Shown here: piece by piece, positions 21,951 through 31,804 of the stretch | Position numbering within the stretch: the first letter of the stretch is position 1 | How the letters are laid out: each line of letters starts with the position of its first letter | Source: Hyaloraphidium curvatum | Lineage: Eukaryota; Monoblepharomycota; Hyaloraphidiomycetes; Hyaloraphidiales; Hyaloraphidiaceae | DNA: 64,000 bases | NCBI GenBank assembly: GCA_025558095.1 | Contig: JAIVFI010000021.1 | Coordinates: 186,001 to 250,000, forward strand | Direction of reading: 5' to 3' | Program-made: the position numbers and the translations under genes | Notes under the pieces: generated by a model | Database searches by the model: none | What the model was told of the DNA's origin: nothing | The model's input: the letters and a program-made list of their open reading frames with translations, nothing else

Positions 21951-23657
21951 ATGCTGCCATTCAGCATCGGCGGACGGCGACGGCGGCTCTTTGCCACCGT
22001 CCTCGTCTCTCTCGCGGCGGGCATCGCGTTTGCGTCCCTGACGGCATGGCCATCGGACTGGTTCGGGGACAAGGACAGCGCGCTCGAGCACCGGCTGCAG
22101 CGGGAACTCCAGGCCGCCGAGGGACCGCGAAAGTGCTACGTGGCCGGCGCAGAGGATGCTGACGGGACAGTTGCGGCCGAAAAAGGAGCCCTCAAGGCAT
22201 GTCCGCCGCTGCAGGACCTGCCCAAGGGATGCCCGCTCCCTCCCGACGATTTGCGCCGGGATCTGGACCGCCAACCGGTGACTTTCTGCGGGGTTGATGG
22301 CTCCCGCACGGACATGGATCCCAAGGACCACAAGTGCCCCGTGCCGATGAGGAACGTTGCCCGGGACAGGTGCGGGCAGGCGGACATCAAATCCTGGGAG
22401 GTGCTCCGCTCGGCGTCCTATTCGCCCGGATTCAGCCTACCGTACGGATGCCCGCACCAGCTGTATGCCGCGTTCAGCGGCGAGAGCGCGGCCTACTACC
22501 CGGAGTTCGTCAACGGCAAGGAGCGGGGCGCGTACAACCTCTCGGTCAACTACCGCTTCGATTCCGACGTGCCAGTCACCTACTTTGACCCGCCGGTCTA
22601 TACACTAAGGGCTGCCCCCGAGCCCTATGCGGAGAAGAAGGCGCGGCCGGCGGTGGCGACGGCCTTCGTGTCCAACTGCGGCTCGCACAACAACCGCGAG
22701 TTCTGGCTCTCCGAAATGATCCGCCTGCTCAAGGTGGAATCGTACGGGCGCTGCCACAACAACGCGCAGATCGACAAGGACATCCAGACGCGCTTCCGGA
22801 ACGACCAGTGGCGCCTCAAGGTGGAGGTCTCGCGGCGGTACTTGTTCCAGCTCGTCTTTGAAAACAGCGACGAGCCCGACTACGTCACCGAGAAGTTGTA
22901 CCAGGCACTCGAGGCCGGCACGGTGCCGGTCTACATGGGCGCCAAGGGCCAGGCATGGCGGCACGTGCCCAACCGGACGTCGATCATCTACGTGGCCGAC
23001 TTCAAGGACCCCGAGGCGCTCGCCGCCCACATCACCAAAGTGGCCGAAAACCGGACTCTCTACGAGTCGTACCTCGAGTGGAAGAAGTACCCGTTCTCGA
23101 AGGAATGGAAGGAGCTGGAACGGATAGCGTTTGTGGGTTGGCGGTGCCGCGCGGCGCACCTGATCGCGGGGATCCCGTTCCGCTGGCGGGGCGCGTTCGA
23201 CGACCAACCCGAGGGGATATGGGATTACGGATCAGCTTGGGATTTGCGGGAGAACACAACTCTTCCGCGGACTGGCAAGTCGCCGCCGGGATCTTCCTTC
23301 AAAGATCCCTGGGAGGACGGCGCGGTCGGGTGGAAGGCGCTGCGGAGGGATGCCTGGCTCGCACGGCGGAGAGAGCAGCTGTTACGCGGGCAGTCGGTTG
23401 CGGACGTCGCTGCGTTGAACGAGGGGGAGGGGATTACCTCCCTGATCGCGGGGATCGCGACCATGGGCATGTTTGTCGGTGTTTCGGCGCTGGTGCTGGT
23501 CGGTATCGTCCTGTATAGGGCCAAGCTGCGGCGCCAGCGGTCCGAACGGATCCGGGTGCGGCGGCGCGGACGCTCAATGTCGCCGCCGATGACGCTGCCC
23601 ATCTTGATTGGTGGGCCGGACGTGGACGTACCGCCAGGGCGCCTGCCGGCGCCGTAG
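21951..23657 (+). CDS. alpha-1,3-fucosyltransferase-like (GT10)
   Basis: An intronless frame of 568 residues from the ATG at 21951. A short basic N-terminus and a membrane anchor (RLFATVLVSLAAGIAFASLTA) fit a type II Golgi glycosyltransferase. The catalytic half carries the GT10 signature: FVSNCGSHNNREF, LVFENSDEPDYVTEKLYQAL and GTVPVYMGA, the GDP-fucose-binding motif of alpha-1,3/4-fucosyltransferases. Unusually, a second strong hydrophobic segment (SLIAGIATMGMFVGVSALVL, about residues 500-525) and a basic tail (RAKLRRQRSERIRVRRRGR) follow, so the enzyme may cross the membrane twice. Several Cys precede the catalytic region. The upstream in-frame part before 21951 lacks an ATG. Confidence 0.9.
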   Translation: MLPFSIGGRRRRLFATVLVSLAAGIAFASLTAWPSDWFGDKDSALEHRLQRELQAAEGPRKCYVAGAEDADGTVAAEKGALKACPPLQDLPKGCPLPPDDLRRDLDRQPVTFCGVDGSRTDMDPKDHKCPVPMRNVARDRCGQADIKSWEVLRSASYSPGFSLPYGCPHQLYAAFSGESAAYYPEFVNGKERGAYNLSVNYRFDSDVPVTYFDPPVYTLRAAPEPYAEKKARPAVATAFVSNCGSHNNREFWLSEMIRLLKVESYGRCHNNAQIDKDIQTRFRNDQWRLKVEVSRRYLFQLVFENSDEPDYVTEKLYQALEAGTVPVYMGAKGQAWRHVPNRTSIIYVADFKDPEALAAHITKVAENRTLYESYLEWKKYPFSKEWKELERIAFVGWRCRAAHLIAGIPFRWRGAFDDQPEGIWDYGSAWDLRENTTLPRTGKSPPGSSFKDPWEDGAVGWKALRRDAWLARRREQLLRGQSVADVAALNEGEGITSLIAGIATMGMFVGVSALVLVGIVLYRAKLRRQRSERIRVRRRGRSMSPPMTLPILIGGPDVDVPPGRLPAP

Positions 23658-23721
23658 CGATGTACAGGGTGCAATGGAATGATTGCGGAAGATTCCATTA
23701 ATTCCATGTCCAAAATCTCGG

Positions 23722-24694
23722 CTACTGCCTTGTGACTGCCCACCAGATGACCTAAAGAAGAAGATGGCATGATGATCAGCAGCAGATATTGAATAATCTA
23801 GGATTGAGCACCTACCAAAGGCAAAACGATGACCTGCAACGGCAGGATAACGAGCCAGACGCAAATCATCCATCGTCGAACCTTCTTTCGGAACACAGGA
23901 TCATCTGGGCAAACGGCACACGGTAAGCGACAAAGCTTCGAAAAGTCCGTGTCCAGAAACCCACAGTATTCGGGTGGGAATCGCGTAAACTGGTTGTTGG
24001 ACGCAGCGCCGTCCCGGCTTGGTCTCCCGGCAGAGGTCGGAGACAGGCACGCCGCGTCGGTCAGGCTCGTCCTCGGCACGGCATCAAAGTGCAGCGGTGG
24101 CCCCGTCACGGTCACCGACGACGCGACCGCAACGATGTTCGGGCGCGTAAGCGATCCGATGGTTAGTTCCGCCACGGGTATCCTCGCGCCCTGCGACCGC
24201 AAGGGGAGGCGGGACGCGGTCGCACGGCTCGCGACGGGTCCGTGGACCTGCTGCGCCGCCAGAAACGCCTCCAAGTTCTCCACGGGCCGCAGGAGGAAGT
24301 TGATGTCCGTTGGCGGCCTCTGTGCCGCCGCGTCCGCGTACGAGGGAAGTTCCCCCGCGGCGGGCGGCTCAATGTCAAACGGAGAAAGCACAGCGTCCAG
24401 AGGATCTGGGCCTGCTATCGCAGGCGGTGGAGGAGCAGGAGCTCCATCGTCCGATTCAGGCTCCGATCCGTCCGCTAAAGATTCCTCGTCCGCGGTATGT
24501 CGGGTGTGGCGAGCAACCAGCTCTGCCGGTGACGCAAAAGACGAATACGATGGCGGAGGGCTTTGTCCGATATCGTCTCCCGTGCCATCAGGGCTCGTCA
24601 CGGGCGACACAGGTACCGGCACGGCGGTGATAGATTGCGAGACCTCGGGCCGCTCCGGGCCGGCTCCACCGCCGCTGCCCGGCGTAATGTCCAT
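23722..24694 (-). CDS. PY-motif protein with C-terminal membrane anchor
   Basis: Two exons (24694-23816 and 23751-23722, intron 64 nt with donor GTAGGT) give 302 residues. The long Pro/Ser/Asp-rich N-terminal part has two PY-type motifs, PPPSYSSF and LPSYADAA, which in fungi recruit WW-domain HECT ubiquitin ligases of the Rsp5/Nedd4 kind. Near the C-terminus a Cys cluster (LCRLPCAVCPDD) and a basic KKVRRW stretch precede one hydrophobic helix (MICVWLVILPLQVIVLPLV) that continues through the splice (IWWAVTRQ). It looks like a tail-anchored adaptor that could target a ligase to a membrane; this is inference. No known family recognised. Confidence 0.7.
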
Positions 24695-24766
24695 CTCCGC
24701 GTAGAGCCGGTTATTTAGACGAGCTCAAACGGAACTCCGGTCGGCAGTAGAGCCGCAGATCGTCAC
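24695..24766. promoter_or_regulatory. 72-bp divergent spacer
   Basis: Only 72 bp separate the start codons of the PY-motif protein (minus) and the methyltransferase (plus). Both 5' untranslated regions and any core promoter must fit here or overlap the coding regions. The sequence is less GC-rich than its flanks (gttatttag). Confidence 0.5.
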
Positions 24767-25873
24767 ATGACTCCTGAGAAGGCGCGTCGCAATTTCGCGG
24801 TGCACCGAACAATCGGTGCGATGGGGCTCCTCTCCCTGCTGTGGACTGTTCTCGGGCTCCTGCCATCGCTTATGTGGCACGTGTGCTTCACGCTGCCGTG
24901 GCGATGGCTCTCGGACCGGTTCCGCGGGGCGGCGGAGCGCCAACGCCGGGCGGCCCGCGCCAGGCGCAAGAGCGTCGCCGAGGCCGGCAGCGGCCTGTAC
25001 GGCCTCGCCCACCGCGCGCTCAACTTCGAGGACCCGATGCACGAGTCGATGTGGCTGAACATGGGCCTGTGGCGCGGGGCGCACACCTTTGTCGGCGCCT
25101 GCGAGGACCTGGCGGACCTGGTGGCCCGAGCGGCCCGCGTCGGCCCCGGCTCCAGGGTCTTTGAGGCCGGCTCGGGCTGCGGCGACTCTAGTTTCCACAT
25201 TCTCACGGCGTTCCGCGCCCGGAGTGTGTTTGCAGTCACGCTCGAGCCCGTGCAGCACTACGTCGCCGTCAACCGGTCGCGGAAGCTGGGCCTCGAGGCC
25301 GGGACCAACTTCCTGTTTGGCGACGCTGCCGATCCCAACGACTGGACACCGACGCCCATCGAGGCGTGGGAAAACACTTTCGATGCCGCGATCTCTGTCG
25401 ACGCGGCCTACCACTTCGAGACGCGGCAAAAGTTCCTGCAGCTCGTGTTCGACCGCATCCTCCGGCCCGGCGGCCGCTTCGCCGCGGCGGACATCGTCGC
25501 CGGCCCCGGATTCCGGGACTACCTCGGCGACGGGACCGCGGGCCACCCCGTGTTCAGGGACGCGCTGCAGTACGCCTTCCGCGCGGCGCACCTGCCCTAC
25601 GAGAACCTGTGGGATGGCCCGCGGGAGTACGAAGAGCGGCTCCGGCGGATCGGCTTCGCGGAGGTGCGGGCCGAGGATATTTCCGAGGACGTCTTCCCGG
25701 GCTTCGTCAGGTTCCTGGACAGGTTCGCCGAGGCGTGGTCGCCGTCCGGGTTCGAGGAGAGGCTCGAGGTGCTCTACTTTGCCGCGGTCAGGGAGCTCAT
25801 CCGCTTCCTGCACCAGAAGCGGGTGCTGGCCTTCGTTCTGGTCAGCGGCAGGAAGCCCGTCGAGGCGGCTTGA
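24767..25873 (+). CDS. membrane-anchored SAM-dependent methyltransferase
   Basis: An intronless frame of 368 residues. The N-terminal hydrophobic segment (GLLSLLWTVLGLLPSLMWHV) suggests a membrane anchor. The rest is a class I methyltransferase: motif I VFEAGSGCGDSS, a region with FLFGDAADPND, ISVDAAYHF (motif II) and ILRPGGRFAAADIV (motif III). The layout (HESMWLNMGLW before motif I, AAYHFETR after it) resembles the cyclopropane-fatty-acid/phosphoethanolamine/gamma-tocopherol methyltransferase group. The substrate is therefore probably a lipid or small amine, which is inference. It converges on ERG6, 111 bp apart. Confidence 0.85.
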   Translation: MTPEKARRNFAVHRTIGAMGLLSLLWTVLGLLPSLMWHVCFTLPWRWLSDRFRGAAERQRRAARARRKSVAEAGSGLYGLAHRALNFEDPMHESMWLNMGLWRGAHTFVGACEDLADLVARAARVGPGSRVFEAGSGCGDSSFHILTAFRARSVFAVTLEPVQHYVAVNRSRKLGLEAGTNFLFGDAADPNDWTPTPIEAWENTFDAAISVDAAYHFETRQKFLQLVFDRILRPGGRFAAADIVAGPGFRDYLGDGTAGHPVFRDALQYAFRAAHLPYENLWDGPREYEERLRRIGFAEVRAEDISEDVFPGFVRFLDRFAEAWSPSGFEERLEVLYFAAVRELIRFLHQKRVLAFVLVSGRKPVEAA

Positions 25874-25984
25874 CCAAAAAAGAATCAATTATGATACCTC
25901 GGTTACGTGTCTCCTTTTCTAGTTCCGCCTTCCGACTCCACAAAGAATACCTTTCGCCTCTGCCCGCCCCAGCCCCGCCCGCCT

Positions 25985-27468
25985 TCACGCCGCCGGCTTT
26001 CGCAGGAGCATGAAGAACATCGGCGTGAAGATCTCGCGCCGGCCCCCCTCCACGAGGTTCCGCGCCGCGAGTTCCAGCACCTCGTGCGCCTTGACGGTGC
26101 CCGCCGGCGCGATGCGGAGGAGCTCGAGCGCCCGGGAAAGCTTGTCGGTCGCGGCGCTGCGGGACCGGATCAGCCTCGATCGGAACAACGGCGAGGCGAC
26201 GACGACCCACCGTCCCCAAGGCGCCATCAGAGCGCACTTGAAAAAGCCGTCAAAAGTCCTCTGGTACGAGTACTCGCCCGCCAGCACGGACCACCAGGGC
26301 TCCTGATCCCCGCGCGCGATCAGCCACCCAACGCCGCCCCACGCAGAAGCGGCACACCCACCTGCCCCGGCCCCATCTCCGCGAGATCCTCCGTCTCCAC
26401 CACCTCGAACCCCGCCTCGATCGCCGCCTTCACGGCGTCCTCCGTGCTCACCAGCTTGGGCAGCGAGTCCCCCTCCTCGATCCCCCTGATGATCGCCGCC
26501 TGCTCCGCGTCCGCGGGATCGTACCGCGCCGTCGTGCACCACTCGTAGTTGGCGTACAGCGCGCCGGGCTTGAGCACCCTGTGGATCTCCCTGAACACGC
26601 GGACGAGCGCGGGCGCGTGGCAGGTGGCCTCGATCGAGTATGCCGCGTCGAAGGAGCATTCGGCAAAGGGCATGGCGAGGAAGTCGCCGTGCTGCGCCGC
26701 GCACAAGGGGGAGAGGCCCGTCTGCGAGGCGTAGGCGTTTGTGCGGGCGACCTGGGCGCGGTTGTTGTTGATGCCGAGGATGGAGGCCGAGGTGAGGCGG
26801 GCGATGTTGCGCATGGGGCCGCCTGCCGGAAACGAGGGGTCAGAAGGGGCGGGGTGGGGTGAAGGAGGGGGAGACGCACCGACGCCGCAGCCAACGTCCA
26901 GAACCTTGGCTCCCTGTCGGCGGTGATCCCGGTCAGAACCGGCCCGCGGGCACCACCACAACAAAATCAAGCACCTTCTTGAGCCCCAGCTTCAGCGCGA
27001 GGTAGTCCTCGTGCCGCAGGATGCAGTTGCCGAAGCTGTCCCCCGTGAAAAGCCGGCAAAAGTGGAACGACTGGCCCCATCCGTATTCGTAGAAGCTGGT
27101 CGGGCGTAAAGGGGGGAGGGGAAGCGTCAGCGAGGCCGAATGGAGCTCGCGGAGGGGCAGACGCACTCGGTTACGAGATCGTAGACTTTGGTGGCAAACG
27201 CGGGGGGACGAAACGCGCCCGCGGGCGGCGGTCAGCTCGGTCCGCTCGCCGCGGTCGGAAATGCCTCACAGTGGTTCACCATGTCCCGCGATTTTTCCAT
27301 GCGGAGCTCCTCCCCGTGCCCGTTGGCGGTGGACCACATCTCCGAGTACGCGTCGGCGGTCTTCTTGTGCGTCTCCCCGGCATCGCCGGCTTTCTTCGAG
27401 GCGAACGACGAGAGGATGTTGGAGTAGGTCACCGCGCCGGCCGCGGAGCCGTTGCCGTCGGGCGCCAT
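25985..27468 (-). CDS. ERG6: sterol 24-C-methyltransferase
   Basis: Six exons (27468-27270, 27185-27167, 27095-26975, 26913-26880, 26822-26362, 26302-25985) give 383 residues, the same length as yeast Erg6. Diagnostic parts are the sterol-binding region [23 protein letters not shown], built over two splices, [12 protein letters not shown], motif [27 protein letters not shown] and YEWCTT. It adds the C24 methyl group to zymosterol on the way to ergosterol-type sterols, on the endoplasmic reticulum or lipid droplets. Exon 2 is a micro-exon of only 19 nt that codes for the YYDLVT-type motif. All five introns are 57-84 nt. The gene ends convergently with the lipid methyltransferase. Confidence 0.95.
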
Positions 27469-28065
27469 GGTGGGTGCGGTGCGGCGCGTCGTTTCTCCGC
27501 CACCGTGGCCGGCGGTCGGGAATCAAACGATCAGACCACCCACCAGCCCGCAAATCCCCCCTTGAAAATCGCTCCAGGGAAGCACCGTCCGCAACGAGGC
27601 ACGATCAGAACGGCATTTTTGCCTCTCGTTGTTGCTGGATGCAGAGATGCGCCTTTTCGTCGTCCGCATCGCCGCGAGGGCTCTGGTGATTTAGCCGGTG
27701 TCACTCGCGCAGCCTAAATGCCCGGCGCGCGGACGCGCACTTCCCGTCCCCATGGCGCGCGGAAAAAGAATGATGCAGCTCAGCTGCAAGCGATCCGTGG
27801 GATTTGGCTGCGAATTCGGAGCAGGACGCTGATGGAGCGATCTCACGGCGTCGACGAACAAGCGCGGCCCGGCAGCGCGGCAAAGCACCCTTCCCAGATG
27901 CAGTCGGAACTTATACGAACTGGTTGAGCGGTCCTAATTCTCCTGGCGTTGAATTCATTCGGGGAGAAGCCGCCCGTCGCCGCCTTGCGTGGCCGCTATA
28001 CATATGCCAGTCGATCAGAGCCAAGAAACGCGCTGTTGAACAACGCGTCGCTCACACAATCCGCG
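27469..28065. promoter_or_regulatory. divergent intergenic region, ERG6 and nucleoredoxin-like gene
   Basis: About 600 bp between two start codons on opposite strands. No credible gene is seen. A sterol-response element could lie here, but none is recognised by eye. Confidence 0.45.
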
Positions 28066-29982
28066 ATGCGCCTCGCTGAAGTCGAGTCCGGGCCCGAGCA
28101 CGGCGCGCTCGCATCGCTGCTGGGCGCGTCGCTGCTGCGGGCCGATGGCGCGGCGGAGCCCACCGCCGCAGCACTCGGCCACGCGTCGTTCGTGCTCCTC
28201 CTCTTCACCGCCGACCATTCCGTGTCGGGCCGCCGCATAGCGCCCGCCGTCGCCGCGTTCGCCCAGCGCCACGCCGAAAAATCCATCGCCGTCGTCGTCG
28301 CGCCCACCGACGCCGAGCCCGCCGCCGCGCTCTCCTCGCTCGCCGCGCTCGACCCGCCCGGCGCACACGCTGTGCCGCTGGAAGCGACCCCCCGCCTCGA
28401 GGCGCGCTTCGGCATCCGTGGCGTGCCCGCGCTCGTGGTCATCGACGCCGGCGGGGACGCGCTGTGCACCGACGCGCTGCCGAGGCTGCTCGAGGACCCC
28501 GCGGGCGAGGGCTTCCCGTGGGCTCGGAGAACGGTGTGGGAGGCAGTGGCGTCGGCAGGGCTGGCGAAGAAGATGGCCGACGGGAGCGAGGCCGAGGCCA
28601 CCGTGGAGGAGCTGCGGGCCGCGGACACGATCGCCGTGCTCTTCTCCGCCGACTGGTGCGCCCTGTGCCCGCCCCTCCACGCCCTCCACTCACCCGGTTC
28701 CCACCAACATTACAGGTCCCCGCCGTGCCGCGCCCTCCTCCCCTACCTCGCCCCCCTCCTCTCCCTCCCCTCCCCCCCGGCCCTCCTCCTCGTCCCCTCG
28801 GACGCCGACCCCCCCGGCCGCGCGCAGCAGCTCGCCCTCCTCCCCGCGGGAACCTTCTCCCTCCCGTGCGACCCCGACGCCGAAGCCGAGCTCGCCGACC
28901 TCCTCGGGGTCACCGGCATCCCCGCCCTCGTCGTCCTCCGCTCCGACGACGGCGCCGCGATCTCGCGGGACGGCGCCGAAAGGATCAAGCGCGACCCCGC
29001 AGGCTTCCCGTGGCCCCCCCGCGCCGTCGTGCGGATGGCCGACGCGTTCGCCGCCGACTCGCGCGGCGTCGTCGCGGCGTTCGAGGAGCTCCTGTCCCCC
29101 TCGGAGCTCGACGCGTTCGAATCCGTCGCCGCCTCGCGGCTGGGCGGCGCGTGGGTGTTTGCCCGCGCATCGGAGCCGGCGCACGACTGGGACGCCCAGG
29201 AAGGCGAGCCCGACGACGAGGCGGACGCGGTCAGGTCGCTGCACAGCTTCCTCACCCGCGCGTACGGGTACGCCGTCGCGCACGGCTCGGCGGTGGTCGC
29301 CATCGGGCCCGGCAGGAGGGAGGTCTGGGCGTGGCCGGTGGAGGGCACCGCGGGCGCCGTGCTGGGTGTCGCCGGGGAGGCGCAGAGGCCCGGGACGGGG
29401 GAAGTGACGGCCGAGAGCTTGGAGGGGTGGCTGGCGGGGATCGAGGACGGGGAGGTGGAGCCCGAGGCGCCGAGGGCGCTCGATACGGGCACGTCGTCGG
29501 AAGAAGAGGAGGAGGAGGTGGAAGGGAGCGGGGACGAGGACTCGATGTGGGAGTCGGAGGGGGACGAGGACGACGAGTACCCGCTCTCGGCGGCGGACCT
29601 GCAGCAGCAGATCTCCGCCTTGATTCTCGCGCAGGCCGCGCGGGACTTTGAAGAAGCCGGCGGGGAGGGGGGCGAAGCGCCCGGCGGGCCGGTCGGGGGC
29701 ATGCAGGGGCTGATGGAGATGCTCGGGTCGCGGCCGGGGGCGGTGATCGACCTGCGGGAGCTGCTGGCGGGCATGGAGCACGCCGGGATCGCCGGGGACG
29801 ACGACGAGGATGATCCCGAGGGCGAGGGCGTGCATTGGGAGATCGAGGTCGGGAGCGACGGAGGCGGAGAGGGAACGTGGGAGGTGCGGCGGGAGGACGG
29901 GATGTGGGAGGAGGTTCCTCAGGCGGACCGGCCGGCCGCGGGAAATGCTGGCGCGACGAAGCCCGACATGGGGGACGAATAG
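28066..29982 (+). CDS. nucleoredoxin-like protein with two thioredoxin folds
   Basis: Exons 28066-28655 and 28716-29982 give 618 residues. The first thioredoxin-like fold (SFVLLLFTADHSVSGRRIAP, then RFGIRGVPALVVID) lacks the CxxC. The second has IAVLFSADW, the active-site loop, CRALLPYLAPLL and LLGVTGIPALVVL. With the 60-nt intron (donor GTGCGC) removed, the loop reads W-S-P-P-C, a monothiol version of the W-C-P-P-C of nucleoredoxins and tryparedoxins. Another donor nearby (28665) would give W-C-A-L-S-P-P-C. The intron length is a multiple of three, so retention keeps the frame open. The C-terminal third is acidic, ending in Trp-rich repeats (HWEIEV, TWEV, MWEEV). The first ATG is 28066. Confidence 0.78.
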   Translation: MRLAEVESGPEHGALASLLGASLLRADGAAEPTAAALGHASFVLLLFTADHSVSGRRIAPAVAAFAQRHAEKSIAVVVAPTDAEPAAALSSLAALDPPGAHAVPLEATPRLEARFGIRGVPALVVIDAGGDALCTDALPRLLEDPAGEGFPWARRTVWEAVASAGLAKKMADGSEAEATVEELRAADTIAVLFSADWCALCPPLHALHSPGSHQHYRSPPCRALLPYLAPLLSLPSPPALLLVPSDADPPGRAQQLALLPAGTFSLPCDPDAEAELADLLGVTGIPALVVLRSDDGAAISRDGAERIKRDPAGFPWPPRAVVRMADAFAADSRGVVAAFEELLSPSELDAFESVAASRLGGAWVFARASEPAHDWDAQEGEPDDEADAVRSLHSFLTRAYGYAVAHGSAVVAIGPGRREVWAWPVEGTAGAVLGVAGEAQRPGTGEVTAESLEGWLAGIEDGEVEPEAPRALDTGTSSEEEEEEVEGSGDEDSMWESEGDEDDEYPLSAADLQQQISALILAQAARDFEEAGGEGGEAPGGPVGGMQGLMEMLGSRPGAVIDLRELLAGMEHAGIAGDDDEDDPEGEGVHWEIEVGSDGGGEGTWEVRREDGMWEEVPQADRPAAGNAGATKPDMGDE

Positions 29983-30168
29983 GTCCTTGCTGCCGCAGGT
30001 CGGCATCTTTCTCGGACACGTGGGACGCCTGGGACGTGTGGCATCTCTAGCGGATCTCTTCATGGCGAACAATAGCACTGAATCAACGTCGTCGACGCCC
30101 TCGCTCGAGCCCAACATCCTTCCCATCAGGTCACCATATCATCAGATCCCCCGGGCTTCCTCAGACCG

Positions 30169-31573
30169 TCAGATCCCCCCCGGCTCCATGAATCCCCCGC
30201 TGTCCTCCGTCTCCCCCACCACCAACCACCCCCCCTCCTCCTTGTCCTCCCTCCCGTCGTCCATCACCACCGCCCCCCTCCCCCCGTCCTGCCTGTACCG
30301 CCTGTCCGCGATCCTGCGCGTGTACACCGCCGAGCTCGCGGCGAGGTAGGCCAGCACCGAGGCCAGCGTGCCGGGCAGGTTGTAGATCCCCGCCACGAGC
30401 CCCGGGGGCAGGTCCGAGGTCGCGAGCAGGCGGACCAGCTTCCTTGCCAACGGCGGGCCGTGTGCGGCCGCGAGGGAAGCGAAGGCCACCGCGGCGCGCC
30501 CCGCGAGCCGGCCGGCGCCCAGCGCCGCGTCGGCGGCGGCGTGGGCGGCGGTGTGCGCGAGCGAGTCCCGGGGTTCCGCGGCGATGGGGGGGTAGGTGGT
30601 GCCGTCGGATGCGGATAGAGGGGTTTGGGAGGTGGAGGGGGTGGGGCCGGCGGCGAGCGAGGCCAGGGCCGAGATTGAAATGGCGGTCGCATTGCGGAGC
30701 TGCGGGTAGGCCTGGAAAGGAACGGGGCGGATGGGCCCGGATCAGATAAGACCGTTGCTGGCTGCAGCATAGGAAGGTTACCTCGCGCACGAGCCCCTCG
30801 ACGGCGCCCCGCACCGCGTCCACGCGCGCCCGCACGTCGTCGGACCACTCCTCCTCCCTGAATCCCCTGACCGCCTGCCACACGGACCGCGCCAGATCGG
30901 CCGCGAGCGGCGGCAGCCTCGACGCCGCCGCCGCGGCCGCCGAAGCGAGCGTCGACAGCTGCGCCAGCGCCGTCGGCGGGTCCTGCACCGCCTGGCGCGC
31001 CTCGTGCTCGGCCCACGCGTCCGGCCACCTGTGCACCGAGTTGGCCATGCCGTAGTACTCCTCGTAGTGCTTTGCCACGTCGTAGAAGTCGTCCCAGTCC
31101 ATCTCGGGTGCCGAGGGCGCGGTGTCGACGCGCGGAGGCGGCTCGCGGGGGACCACCTGCGGTGCGGCGGCCACCGAGGGCACCGACGGCACCGCCGGGT
31201 AGGCGGAGAAGGCGTACGGCAGCGGCGGGAAGTCCGCACGGTCCGCGAAGGAGCGCACGCTGTCGCCGTTCAGGGTGCCGTTCATGTCGCCGAACGAGAA
31301 TGCGGGGTCGGCGGGGTACAGCCGCGACGCCGCCGCCGACGCCGCGCCGCCGTCGGCCGACTCGGAGAGCAGCAGCGGGCGCGGGGCTGAGAGCTGCGCG
31401 GAAACGTCCCTCCCATCGCCCACGTCGGTCGCCGCCGGGGGCTCCTCCACCGCGACCTGCCCCCGCTCCTCCCGCCCGGCCTCCGCGCCGCCGACTTCGG
31501 CCGCCTCGGCGCGCTCGCGTCGCCGCTCCTTCTTGCGCTCGCGCTCACGCGGCCGCACGGCAACCGCTTCCAT
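30169..31573 (-). CDS. unknown Ala-rich protein
   Basis: Two exons (31573-30782 and 30711-30169, intron 70 nt with donor GTAACC) give 444 residues. The N-terminus is highly basic and acidic by turns (RPRERERKKERRRERAE). A middle segment reads MDWDDFYDVAKHYEEYYGM, followed by WPDAWAEHEARQAV. The last 200 residues are Ala-rich and helical, with a moderately hydrophobic stretch (GIYNLPGTLASVLAYLAASS) near the C-terminus that might be membrane-associated. No family is recognised. The splice is supported by the continuous helix VREAYPQLRNAT across it. Confidence 0.6.
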
Positions 31574-31804
31574 GTCTGGTTGGTTTGGACAGTTCGGAGG
31601 TCACATGAGCGGCGGGACGCAAGCCCCGCGCCCTCCTCGCCATACCGCGCAGATGCGAAACAAAGGCGGCTTCAGCATAAAGCATTGTAAAGGAGATCCT
31701 CATATGCACATATGTACATCCGGCACCCGACCGCCAGCGGCCTCTACACCCACTCGACAAAGCCCACGTCTCCCTTCCCCGAGTCACCAACTCGTTCCAA
31801 AACA

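Noticed and set aside
30161-31573. Unspliced reading of the 30.2-31.6 kb gene to a stop at 30161
   Set aside because: After the GTAACC donor the frame becomes Pro/Arg-rich nonsense. Splicing joins two ordered helical parts instead.
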